A stretch of DNA of 23,950 nt from Chloroflexota bacterium (GTDB lineage Bacteria > Chloroflexota > Limnocylindria > Limnocylindrales > CSP1-4): contig JAJYNP010000222.1 of the NCBI GenBank assembly GCA_021786265.1, positions 1 to 23,950 of the forward strand, in the 5' to 3' direction. A program made the translations under genes and the position numbers. A model generated the notes under the pieces. That model saw nothing but the letters and a program-made list of their open reading frames with translations, had not been told where the DNA came from and made no database searches. Every line of letters starts with the position of its first letter. Positions within the stretch are counted from its first letter, which is position 1. Shown here one piece after another: positions 15,683 to 22,340 of this stretch.

Positions 15683-16587
15683 CAGAACGAAGCGAGGAGC
15701 ACCGGCGGAGGTGCCCCACCCCCCGGGCCCGCCACCAGGCTCACCCCGATGCGGCTCCCGAGGCCGATTCCGCTCGCCGGATCGACCCAGCCGACCCAGT
15801 AGGCGAGCCCCTCCCCGAACTCCATCTGTCCGATGACGTGCCGGATGCCGTCGCGCTCCACCCAGCAGCGGTACGTGCTGCCGGACGGCGGTGCAGCGAG
15901 CGCGTCCGTCACGACCGCGAGGCGGCTGCTCGTGGGGCCCCAGACCACCGAACCCACCGCTTCGCCGGTCGCGGTGCTGGCGAGCGACGCCACGCGGTGG
16001 CCGGGTTCGGCCAGGAGCGCATCGAGCGTGCCGGTCACGCCGGCGAGCTGCTGTGCTTCGCTGCGCGCCAGGTCGCGCTCCTGCGTGGCCTGGTCCCGCT
16101 GCCGGGCAAGATCCACCACCAGGCCGCCACCTCCGAGCAGGACCACGACGGCCGCGGCCGCGGCGAGCGACTGCCGCATCCGGCGCCGTCGCCGTCGCCG
16201 GAGGTGCGCGATCCCGATCGCGTCGCCGGTCGGCCGTGCCGCTGTCGACGGACCCGTAGTCGCCGACGTCCCCACGGTTGGGGACGACCCCGCGTTTGGG
16301 GACGGCCCCGGCCGCGCGATTCCTCGCTCCGCCACCAGGCGGAGCGTCCGGTCTCGCAGGTCGGCCGGCAGCTCGACCGGTGAGCCGGCCCTTTCCGGAA
16401 GCACATCCGGCGCCAGCGCATCCGCCAGCGCATCGGCCGCCCGGAGCCAGGCGTCCCGTTCGGCCGTACACGAACGGCAGGACCCGACGTGCGCGGCAAG
16501 CTCCCGGTCGGAGACGAGCAGGCGCTGGATCCCGTCCCGCTCGAGGGCGGCGTCGCTCAGCCGGGCGAGCACCTCCCGGTGCTCCAT
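15682..16587 (-). CDS. RskA-type transmembrane anti-sigma factor
   Basis: About 301 residues with three parts. The N-terminal cytoplasmic anti-sigma domain carries the zinc-type motif HVGSCRSC (H-x3-C-x2-C, about 33-40). A Ser/Pro/Gly-rich linker and an Arg-rich stretch precede one transmembrane helix (SLAAAAAVVVLLGGGGLVV, about 140-160). The extracytoplasmic part begins with a short Arg/Gln/Glu-rich helix (LARQRDQATQERDLARSEAQ), followed by an RskA C-terminal-like beta domain (VVWGPTSSRLAVV, STYRCWVERDG, IGVSLVAGPGGG). The family holds its ECF sigma factor at the membrane until regulated proteolysis releases it. The ATG at 16587 starts 4 nt after the sigma stop; a GTG at 16602, 8 nt inside the end of the sigma gene, is an alternative with GGAGG upstream. 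Partner identity follows from adjacency. Confidence 0.88.
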   Translation of the reverse strand: MEHREVLARLSDAALERDGIQRLLVSDRELAAHVGSCRSCTAERDAWLRAADALADALAPDVLPERAGSPVELPADLRDRTLRLVAERGIARPGPSPNAGSSPTVGTSATTGPSTAARPTGDAIGIAHLRRRRRRRMRQSLAAAAAVVVLLGGGGLVVDLARQRDQATQERDLARSEAQQLAGVTGTLDALLAEPGHRVASLASTATGEAVGSVVWGPTSSRLAVVTDALAAPPSGSTYRCWVERDGIRHVIGQMEFGEGLAYWVGWVDPASGIGLGSRIGVSLVAGPGGGAPPPVLLASF

Positions 16588-16591
16588 CGCC

Positions 16592-17242
16592 TCATCGCGC
16601 ACCGCGCATGCCCTCCGCCGATTCCTCCAGCACGTCACCCAGGGCCTCGCGCAACCGCATCAGGCCGCGCCGGGTCCGCGTCTTGACCGTACCCAGCGGC
16701 CACCCGGTCCGGGTCGCGATCTCGGCCTGGCTCAGGCCAGCGTCGTAGGCCAGCTCGAGCGCCCGTCGCTCCGCATCGGGGAGTGTCATCATCACCGCCC
16801 GCACCACGGCCCGCGTCCAGCGACGGGCGACCGCGGCCTCCGGATCGACGTCGGCATCGCGTGTGCCGATCGGCTCACCGGCCGCCAGCGCGCGCTCGAG
16901 CGCCGCATCGTCCGGCCCGTCGCCGGTGCTGCCGATGGGGATGAGGGCAGGCTGCCGTCGCGCCGCCCGGAAGCGATCCAGGCTCCGGTTTCGCGCGATC
17001 GCCAGCAGCCACGCCACCAGGGAACCTCGCGCGGCGTCGTACCGGTCCGCCCGGTTCCAGAGGGTGAGCCATGTCTCCTGCACGACCTCCTCCGCCGCAC
17101 CGCGATCGCCCAGCAGGCGCACCGCCGAGCCGAAGATCGCCTGCGCATACCGGTCGTAGACCTCCGCGAACGCGGACTCGTCGCCCACGGCGACACGGGC
17201 GACGAGCTCGGCGTCCGAGACCGGCCCCGGGCGCGGGTCCAT
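16592..17242 (-). CDS. ECF-family (sigma-70 group 4) RNA polymerase sigma factor
   Basis: A 216-residue ECF sigma factor. Region 2 spans about 9-80, with DAELVARVAVGDESAFAEVY, the core-binding and -10 segment EEVVQETWLTLWNRADRYD, and SLVAWLLAIARNRSLDRFR. A linker (about 85-140) follows. Region 4 spans about 150-205, with LPDAERRALELAYDAGLSQ and the helix-turn-helix GLSQAEIATRTGWPLGTVKTR. The arrangement with an RskA-type anti-sigma factor resembles SigK/SigL-like ECF groups, but I do not assign a named group. The ATG at 17242 was chosen because region 2 begins a few residues later. The frame stays open upstream over the cupin gene, but that part looks non-coding. A candidate ECF-type promoter lies directly upstream, and the ATG would be nearly leaderless from it. 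Confidence 0.95.
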   Translation of the reverse strand: MDPRPGPVSDAELVARVAVGDESAFAEVYDRYAQAIFGSAVRLLGDRGAAEEVVQETWLTLWNRADRYDAARGSLVAWLLAIARNRSLDRFRAARRQPALIPIGSTGDGPDDAALERALAAGEPIGTRDADVDPEAAVARRWTRAVVRAVMMTLPDAERRALELAYDAGLSQAEIATRTGWPLGTVKTRTRRGLMRLREALGDVLEESAEGMRGAR

Positions 17243-17251
17243 CTCCACACC

Positions 17252-17279
17252 GGTACGCTGCAGGCCAGGGGGCGGTTTC
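17252..17279 (-). promoter_or_regulatory. Candidate ECF-type promoter for the sigma gene (autoregulation)
   Basis: On the minus strand GAAACC (17279-17274), a 16-bp spacer and CGTACC (17257-17252) match the 'AAC' -35 and 'CGT' -10 typical of many ECF-dependent promoters. It occupies the 41-bp gap between the cupin stop and the sigma ATG, and the predicted start lies within a few bases of the ATG. Use by this sigma factor is inferred. Confidence 0.5.
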
Positions 17280-17283
17280 GCGC

Positions 17284-17703
17284 TCAGTCCGCGCCCTGGG
17301 CCCAGCCGGGCCGGTGGAGCACCCGGCGGGGCAGGGCTCCGGGCGGGAGGTGCGCCTCGAGGCAGCGCACGCCGTCGCGTCCCGCGGTCGCCTCGTGGAG
17401 CGTGTTCGAGGGCAGCTCCAGCCGATCGCCGGGCTCGAGCCGTGCGGTCCGGGCGTACTCGCGAAGCCAGAAGTCGATCCGGCCCTCCACGCAGACGAGC
17501 ACCTTGTCGTAGTCGTGGCGGTGCGCCAGGTACCGCTCGCCCGGCCCGCTGCTCCACTCGGAGGCGTCCAGGCCCTCGGCGGAGAGCCGGGCCATGGCGC
17601 GTGGATGAACGCCCGACGCGTGGTCCAGCGCGTCGCCCGCCGCCCCGTCGCCGCGTGGATCGTCCGTCCCGTTCACCGTGCGCCGACCCCCTCGATCATC
17701 CAT
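17284..17703 (-). CDS. Small cupin-domain protein
   Basis: A 139-residue single-domain cupin. The first cupin motif is seen in GERYLAHRHDYDKVLVCVEGRIDF, which has the H-x-H pair; the usual acidic ligand a few residues later is Lys or Val here. The second motif is GDRLELPSNTLHEATAG, with the final His. Three His ligands could therefore bind a metal without the Glu. The N-terminal 40 or so residues are polar and probably flexible. The ATG at 17703 overlaps the stop of the upstream two-TM gene by 8 bp; a GTG at 17676 is an alternative start. Ligand and reaction are unknown. Cupin domains fused to or beside anti-sigma factors (ChrR type) act as sensors elsewhere, so its place before the ECF sigma gene is suggestive only. 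Confidence 0.8.
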   Translation of the reverse strand: MDDRGGRRTVNGTDDPRGDGAAGDALDHASGVHPRAMARLSAEGLDASEWSSGPGERYLAHRHDYDKVLVCVEGRIDFWLREYARTARLEPGDRLELPSNTLHEATAGRDGVRCLEAHLPPGALPRRVLHRPGWAQGAD

Positions 17704-18007
17704 GGTTCCGCTCAGCCAGGGACGGCCGGACCGCCGCATCCGCCTCCGCCCAGCCGGGAGCGGCGTCCGGGTCCCCCGGGCCGCGATCCTGGTCCAGATC
17801 CGCCAGGTCGGGTGCGGCATGGCGCCACGCCACCAGCTCGTCATCGGCCTGGTCGTACACCGAACGCGTGACCAGCAGGCTGGCGATGCCGAACGCCAGG
17901 CCGAGCCCGGCCGCGAGCAGCACCGGGAAGTCGAGCCAGCGCCAGAAGATGCCGGTCACGACGACGGCGGGGATCGAGGCGGCGACGAACGCGCGCCGGG
18001 TGGGCAT
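17696..18007 (-). CDS. Small two-TM membrane protein of unknown function
   Basis: A 103-residue protein not recognised as a named family, although its layout resembles small two-TM DUF-type proteins of Gram-positives. A basic N-terminus (MPTRRAF) is followed by two adjacent hydrophobic segments (FVAASIPAVVVTGIFW, about 7-23, and FPVLLAAGLGLAFGIASLLV, about 27-47), then a charged soluble tail rich in Asp, Ala and Pro. The ATG at 18007 is decided by a perfect AGGAGG five bases upstream; the GTG at 18013 is too close to that site. The gene starts the four-gene minus-strand cluster and overlaps the cupin gene by 8 bp. A -10-like TAGCAT lies at 18070-18065. Confidence 0.75.
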   Translation of the reverse strand: MPTRRAFVAASIPAVVVTGIFWRWLDFPVLLAAGLGLAFGIASLLVTRSVYDQADDELVAWRHAAPDLADLDQDRGPGDPDAAPGWAEADAAVRPSLAERNHG

Positions 18008-18053
18008 CCGCACCTCCTGTGTGGGACCGTTGCCGTGTCGGTCTCTCCCGCGG

Positions 18054-18092
18054 CGGTCACCGGCATGCTACCCCGGGCGCGCCCCGGTCACC
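18054..18092. repeat. Direct repeat CGGTCACC flanking a -10-like box
   Basis: CGGTCACC occurs at 18054-18061 and again at 18085-18092, 31 bp apart (about three helical turns). Between them on the minus strand is TAGCAT (18070-18065), a possible -10 for the two-TM/cupin/sigma cluster. The 221-bp divergent region 18008-18228 otherwise holds the acylase promoter. Operator function is a guess. Confidence 0.35.
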
Positions 18093-18158
18093 CGCGACCG
18101 GTGCGCTCGAATCCGGGCCGTCCGGCCGGGCGGGCGGTTCGGTCGCCGGCGCCCCACC

Positions 18159-18187
18159 TTGCCGGCGCGCCGCCGTGGCCGCATGAT
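18159..18187 (+). promoter_or_regulatory. Candidate sigma-70 promoter for the acylase gene
   Basis: TTGCCG (18159-18164) and CATGAT (18182-18187) are separated by 17 bp. The predicted start is near 18194, giving a leader of about 35 nt that contains the strong AGGAGGAGGAG ribosome-binding site at 18216-18225. This is the best two-box match in the window. Confidence 0.45.
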
Positions 18188-18228
18188 GCCGTTCGCTGGC
18201 CCCGGACCCGTGCGAGGAGGAGGAGACC

Positions 18229-20952
18229 GTGCGCTGGATCAGGCGTGTGCTCTCGATCATCGTGGTCCTGCTCATCGTGGTCCTGGTCGCCACCACGGCA
18301 GGCCTCGCCGTGATCGTCCAGCGGGGTTTCCCGCAGCGCTCGGGCACCGCCGCTCTCCCGGGCCTGTCCGCCGACGTTCAGGTCGTCCGGGACGCGTCCG
18401 GCATCCCGCAGGTCTACGCCTCGACCCCGTCCGACCTGTTCGCCGCCGAGGGCTGGCTCCACGCGTCCGAGCGGATGTGGCAGATGGAGATCTGGCGGCG
18501 CCTGGGTTCCGGCCGGCTCGCGGAACTGTTCGGGAAGAGCGAGGTCAAGAGCGACGCGTTCGTCCGCACGCTGGGCTGGCGACAGTCGGCCGAACGCGAC
18601 CTCGCAGCCATGGACCCTGCCACGCGGCAGGCGCTCGACGCGTACGCCAGCGGCGTCAACGCATGGCTGAACACCCACCGCGACGGCTCGCTGCCCTTCG
18701 TGCTCACCGGACTCCTCGGCGCGGGCGGAGGCCTGGCCGGGTTCCGCCCCGAGCCGTGGACAGCGGTCGACTCGCTGACGTGGGCGAAGGTGCAGGCGTG
18801 GAGTCTCGGCGGCAACATCGACACGGAGATCTTCAACGCCCTGCTGGCAGGACGGGTCGACCAGAAGGCGGTCGCCGAGCTCACGCCGCGCTACCGGTCG
18901 GGCTGGCCGGTGACGGTCCCGACCGGGGCGCCGGGATCGGGCGGAGCGGGCGCACCTGCGGGTTCCCGGTCGACCGGATCCACCGGTGGCATGGGCACAA
19001 CCGGATCCACCGGGGCCGCCGGGTCGGGCGCCCTCGCCTCCGGGCCCGTGCCCGCCTCGGTCGCCAATCCAGGGGTGCCCTCCGCGCTGGCGGGCATGCT
19101 GGACATCGCCTCGGTGAGCGACCGGATCTCCCAGCTGGCCGGCTTCACCGCTCCGGGCCAGGCCGGTCCGGCCGGCCTCGGGTCGAACGACTGGGTGGTG
19201 TCCGGCGCACACACCGCGAGCGGCCACCCGATCCTCGCGAACGACCCCCACCTGGGCGTGTCGATGCCGTCGGTCTGGTACATGATCGGGCTCCACTGCC
19301 GGCCCGTGAGCGTCGCCTGCCCGTACGACGTCGCCGGCGTCAGCTTCCCGGGCGCGCCCGGCGTGGTCCTGGGCCACAACGCGCAGATCGCGTGGGGCTT
19401 CACCAACGTGAACCCCGACGTCGAGGACCTCTTCATGGAGAAGCCCGACCCGGCCGATCCCACCCGCTACCTGTACAAGGGCCAGTACCTCCCGTTCACC
19501 ACCCGGACCGAGACCATCAAGGTCGCCGGAGGCCCGGACGTCTCGCTGACCGTGCGGTCCACCGTCCACGGGCCCGTCATCAGCGACGTGGAGGATGTCC
19601 TCAGGCCGGCCGCGGAGGGGGGCGGGGGCCTGGGCCAGCCAGGCGTGGTCTACGCCCTCGAGTGGACAGCCACCGCGCAGGTCCAGCGCACCTTCGAGTC
19701 GATCCTCGCCCTCGACCGGGCGACGGACTTCACCTCGTTCCGGAACGCGCTGCGCACCTTCGACGCGCCGTCGCAGAACGTCGTCTATGCCGACGTCCAC
19801 GGCCACATCGGCTACCAGATGCCCGGCCTCGTGCCGATCCGGAAGTCGGGCGACGGGAGCATGCCGATCCCCGGGTGGGACGGTTCCCACGACTGGACCG
19901 GGTACATCCCCTTCGACCAGCTGCCCTACCTCTACGACCCACCCTCGGGGATCATCGCCACCGCGAACAACGCCGCGGTCGATGCGAAGTTCCCCTACTT
20001 CATCGGCGAGGACTGGTCGGCGGGGTATCGCGCGCAGCGGATCATCCAGCTGCTGAAGGCGACACCGAAGCTTTCGGTCGCCGACATGCGGAACATCCAG
20101 GGCGACACGCTGGTGCTGCAGGCGAAGCCGTTCCAGGCGGCGCTCGCGTCGTCGTCGATCGCGCCGGCCACCGCAGATGGGCACACGGTTCTGGACCGGA
20201 TCCGCGCCTGGGGAGGCTTCTGCGACACCGCCTCCACGGGGTGCGCGCCGTACAGCGTCTTCGTGTACCACCTCCTGCGGGACGTGTTCGATCCGCGGCT
20301 GGGCGCGACCGGCAAGGACGGCATCGCGCGGCTGTTCGTGGGGAGCGAACGTTCGGCCGAGGTCCTCATCGACCTGCTGGGCCAGCCGACCAGCCGGTGG
20401 TGGGACGACCCGTCGACCCCGACGGTCGAAACGCGCGACCAGGTGATCTCGGAGGCGCTCGACCAGGCCGGTGCGGACCTGCGAGCGGCATTCGGCGACC
20501 CGGCCAGCTGGACCTGGGGCACGCTGCACACGGTGACGTTCCGGGAACCGAGCCTCGGGTCGTCCGGGATCGGGCCGCTCGAGGCGATCTTCGACAAGGG
20601 GCCCTACCCGGTGCCGGGCGCGCCGGAGGCGATCGACCAGTCCTACTACGACCTGTCCGCGGCCTACCCCGATCCCTACGCGACGGCGCCGGAACCCGCG
20701 CCGGGGAACGACGCGGCGGGGATGCGAGCGCTGTTCCAGATGGTCGCCGGGCCGTCGTACCGGCTCGTGATCGACATGGGCGATCTCGACGGCGGGTCGA
20801 TCGTGCTGACGACCGGCCAGTCGGGCGTCCCGTTCGACGCGCACTACGGCGACCTGATCGGCGACTGGCTGAGCGACCGGGACGTAAGTCTGCCGTTCAC
20901 CCAGGCGGCGGTGAACCGCGCGGCGACCCAGCGCCTGACGCTGGCTCCATAG
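18229..20952 (+). CDS. Penicillin acylase family Ntn hydrolase, membrane-anchored
   Basis: A 907-residue precursor of the penicillin G acylase/AHL acylase family, which hydrolyses amides such as acyl-homoserine lactones, beta-lactams or other N-acyl compounds. An uncleaved signal-anchor helix (about 7-30) precedes the alpha chain, with the family block VVRDASGIPQVYAST (about 52-66) and AEGWLHASERMWQMEIWRR. A Gly/Ser/Thr-rich linker (about 232-275) precedes the autocleavage site GLGSNDWVV. Ser319 would become the N-terminal nucleophile of the beta chain, and NDPHLGVSMPSVWY follows as expected. The substrate is not predictable. The start is GTG at 18229, preceded by AGGAGGAGGAG. The gene converges on the CPBP gene with only 6 bp between stop codons. 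Confidence 0.92.
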   Translation: MRWIRRVLSIIVVLLIVVLVATTAGLAVIVQRGFPQRSGTAALPGLSADVQVVRDASGIPQVYASTPSDLFAAEGWLHASERMWQMEIWRRLGSGRLAELFGKSEVKSDAFVRTLGWRQSAERDLAAMDPATRQALDAYASGVNAWLNTHRDGSLPFVLTGLLGAGGGLAGFRPEPWTAVDSLTWAKVQAWSLGGNIDTEIFNALLAGRVDQKAVAELTPRYRSGWPVTVPTGAPGSGGAGAPAGSRSTGSTGGMGTTGSTGAAGSGALASGPVPASVANPGVPSALAGMLDIASVSDRISQLAGFTAPGQAGPAGLGSNDWVVSGAHTASGHPILANDPHLGVSMPSVWYMIGLHCRPVSVACPYDVAGVSFPGAPGVVLGHNAQIAWGFTNVNPDVEDLFMEKPDPADPTRYLYKGQYLPFTTRTETIKVAGGPDVSLTVRSTVHGPVISDVEDVLRPAAEGGGGLGQPGVVYALEWTATAQVQRTFESILALDRATDFTSFRNALRTFDAPSQNVVYADVHGHIGYQMPGLVPIRKSGDGSMPIPGWDGSHDWTGYIPFDQLPYLYDPPSGIIATANNAAVDAKFPYFIGEDWSAGYRAQRIIQLLKATPKLSVADMRNIQGDTLVLQAKPFQAALASSSIAPATADGHTVLDRIRAWGGFCDTASTGCAPYSVFVYHLLRDVFDPRLGATGKDGIARLFVGSERSAEVLIDLLGQPTSRWWDDPSTPTVETRDQVISEALDQAGADLRAAFGDPASWTWGTLHTVTFREPSLGSSGIGPLEAIFDKGPYPVPGAPEAIDQSYYDLSAAYPDPYATAPEPAPGNDAAGMRALFQMVAGPSYRLVIDMGDLDGGSIVLTTGQSGVPFDAHYGDLIGDWLSDRDVSLPFTQAAVNRAATQRLTLAP

Positions 20953-20958
20953 TCCCCG

Positions 20959-21819
20959 TTACGCCATCAGCAGGGCGTGGCAGAACCCCAGCGCCAGCGG
21001 CGCCCGGTGCCGCAGGTAGGCCGCACAGAACACGAGCCCGACGGTGGTCTGCAGAACGGCGGCGTTCGCGGCCGCGATCCACCAGTCACCGCCCGCCTGC
21101 GGAAGGTTCATGGCGACGTGGGCGGCGCCGAACGCGACCGAGGCGAGTACGGCCGCGGCGTCCGGGCGGCCGAGGGTGGCCTCGATCCGGGCGGTCAGGC
21201 CGACCTGCAGCAGTACCTGCTGCATGAGCCCGCTGGCGAGGCCGCCGAACGTCGCTCCCACGATCGCGACGCCCTGGATCGGGAGCTTGGGCAGTGCGAT
21301 GACCAGCACCAACGGCCAGAATGGCCACCAGCTGCGACCAGCCCAGGCGATGACGCCGGGACAGGAGTGACCCCGCACCCCTTCACGGATCCATGCCGCC
21401 ACCGCGACCGCGACCCACACCAGCGCCGCGGCCTGGAACGTCGTCCACGCAGAAGGCCAGGGCCCGACCGGCCACCAGCCCAGGAGGGATCCGGAGAGAC
21501 CAGCGTAGGCGACCGCGATCGCGGCGAGCTCGGCTCTCGGCGCGGCCACCGGATCCGGCCGAGGGTGCGCGCCGGGCATCCGTCCGGCCGTCCATGCCAG
21601 GAGGCCGGCGACGAGCGCCCCGCCGGCGACGATCGCGAGCAGAGGCACCATGGCCGGACCACGCCGCGCCACAAGGTACGATGACGCCACGAACTCGAGC
21701 GCCACGTACGCGCGCACCGGCCCGCTGCGGAGCGCGGCCCGGGCGTCGGCGAGCAGCGCTGGCAGCATGCGGTCGTGGCGCCTGGCGCCATCGATCCCCG
21801 CTCCCGGTACCGCTGACAT
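20959..21819 (-). CDS. CPBP-family (PF02517-like) membrane protein lacking the catalytic Glu pair
   Basis: About 286 residues with seven or so hydrophobic helices. The C-terminal third follows the CPBP/CAAX-protease pattern: motif 1, normally EExxxR, reads QQVLLQ (about residue 200). Motif 2, FxxxH, is intact as FGAAH (about 230). Motif 3 is a late His (GFCHALLMA) where the usual Asn is missing and the chain ends at once. Without the Glu pair it is unlikely to act as a glutamate-type membrane protease, so a binding or scaffold role is more likely. The ATG at 21819 is chosen with a G-rich Shine-Dalgarno-like stretch before it; the longer open frame runs into the Rieske gene and is rejected. 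It may be the last gene of the suf transcript (103-bp gap). Confidence 0.75.
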   Translation of the reverse strand: MSAVPGAGIDGARRHDRMLPALLADARAALRSGPVRAYVALEFVASSYLVARRGPAMVPLLAIVAGGALVAGLLAWTAGRMPGAHPRPDPVAAPRAELAAIAVAYAGLSGSLLGWWPVGPWPSAWTTFQAAALVWVAVAVAAWIREGVRGHSCPGVIAWAGRSWWPFWPLVLVIALPKLPIQGVAIVGATFGGLASGLMQQVLLQVGLTARIEATLGRPDAAAVLASVAFGAAHVAMNLPQAGGDWWIAAANAAVLQTTVGLVFCAAYLRHRAPLALGFCHALLMA

Positions 21820-21922
21820 CGCCACCCCCGGCCGCTCAGCCTGGCGGGCCCGCCCTGCGCAGGCAAGTGCCGCTCGGACCCGGCGGCCGCGTGACGGCGC
21901 GCGGGTGCCGCCACGCGGCCCG

Positions 21923-22282
21923 CTACTCGTTGACGGGGATCTGGCCCTCCGGAAGGTCGAGCACGATCCGGCCGTCCACGACGGAGGCCGGGTAGGTCCG
22001 CAGTGGCAGTTCTGCGGGCGGGTCGAGCGCCTCGCCGGTCGCCAGGTCGAAGCGCGACAGGTGCAGCGCACAGGAGATCGAGTCGCCGGTTATGAAGCCC
22101 TTGTCGAGCTCGAAGTACTCGTGCGAGCAGACGCCCTGCATCGCGCGGACCGCCCCGTCCTGGTTGACCAGCAGGATGTTCGTGCCGTCGACCTGGACCA
22201 TCAGCATGGTCCCCGGCGGGACCTCGTCGAGGCGCGCGACCGCGACGTGCCGGGTCACCGGGGCGCCGGCGCCAGGCGACAC
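21923..22282 (-). CDS. Small Rieske [2Fe-2S] ferredoxin of the Suf cluster
   Basis: A 119-residue single-domain Rieske protein. The cluster ligands are Cys52 and His54 (GVCSHEYFEL) and Cys71 and His74 (ISCALHLSRFDL), in the C-x-H ... C-x2-H pattern. The chain starts with VAVARLDEVPPGTMLMVQVDG and ends with RTYPASVVDGRIVLDL, the normal beta-sandwich boundaries. Small proteins of this type, often annotated as non-heme iron oxygenase ferredoxin subunits, recur in actinobacterial and chloroflexal suf operons; their exact job is not settled. The GTG at 22282 is used; a second in-frame GTG at 22258 would remove eight residues without harming the fold and would fit a promoter-like sequence at 22278-22305. 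sufD lies 58 bp upstream on the same strand. Confidence 0.9.
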   Translation of the reverse strand: MSPGAGAPVTRHVAVARLDEVPPGTMLMVQVDGTNILLVNQDGAVRAMQGVCSHEYFELDKGFITGDSISCALHLSRFDLATGEALDPPAELPLRTYPASVVDGRIVLDLPEGQIPVNE

Positions 22283-22305
22283 GCGGCCGCCGTGCGCGAG
22301 GTTTC
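22278..22305 (-). promoter_or_regulatory. Possible ECF-type promoter before the Rieske gene
   Basis: On the minus strand GAAACC (22305-22300), a 16-bp spacer and CGTGTC (22283-22278) repeat the spacing and boxes found before the sigma gene. If real, translation would start at the GTG at 22258. A two-box match of this length can arise by chance. Confidence 0.25.
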
Positions 22306-22340
22306 GCCCGCTGCCGCCGGACGCGGCGCGAACCTGGCCG

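Noticed and set aside
14239..16383. 714-codon plus-strand frame over menG, its partner and the anti-sigma gene
   Set aside because: It spans three well-supported minus-strand genes and their promoter gap, and the product looks like an antisense shadow.
16587..16638. Anti-sigma start at the ATG at 16638
   Set aside because: It lies well inside the sigma gene and adds a Cys/Arg-rich segment unlike the family. The starts at 16587 or 16602 fit the sigma stop better.
18088..20844. 918-codon open frame antisense to the acylase
   Set aside because: Low-complexity Arg/Asp/Val-rich translation with no recognisable motif, lying fully opposite a well-supported gene.
17442..21227. Very long open frame on the plus strand covering the acylase region
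   Set aside because: Its translation is Arg/Gly/Pro-rich without domain motifs and lies in another frame over the acylase, which has a strong start and full Ntn-hydrolase motifs. Such shadow frames are expected at this GC content.
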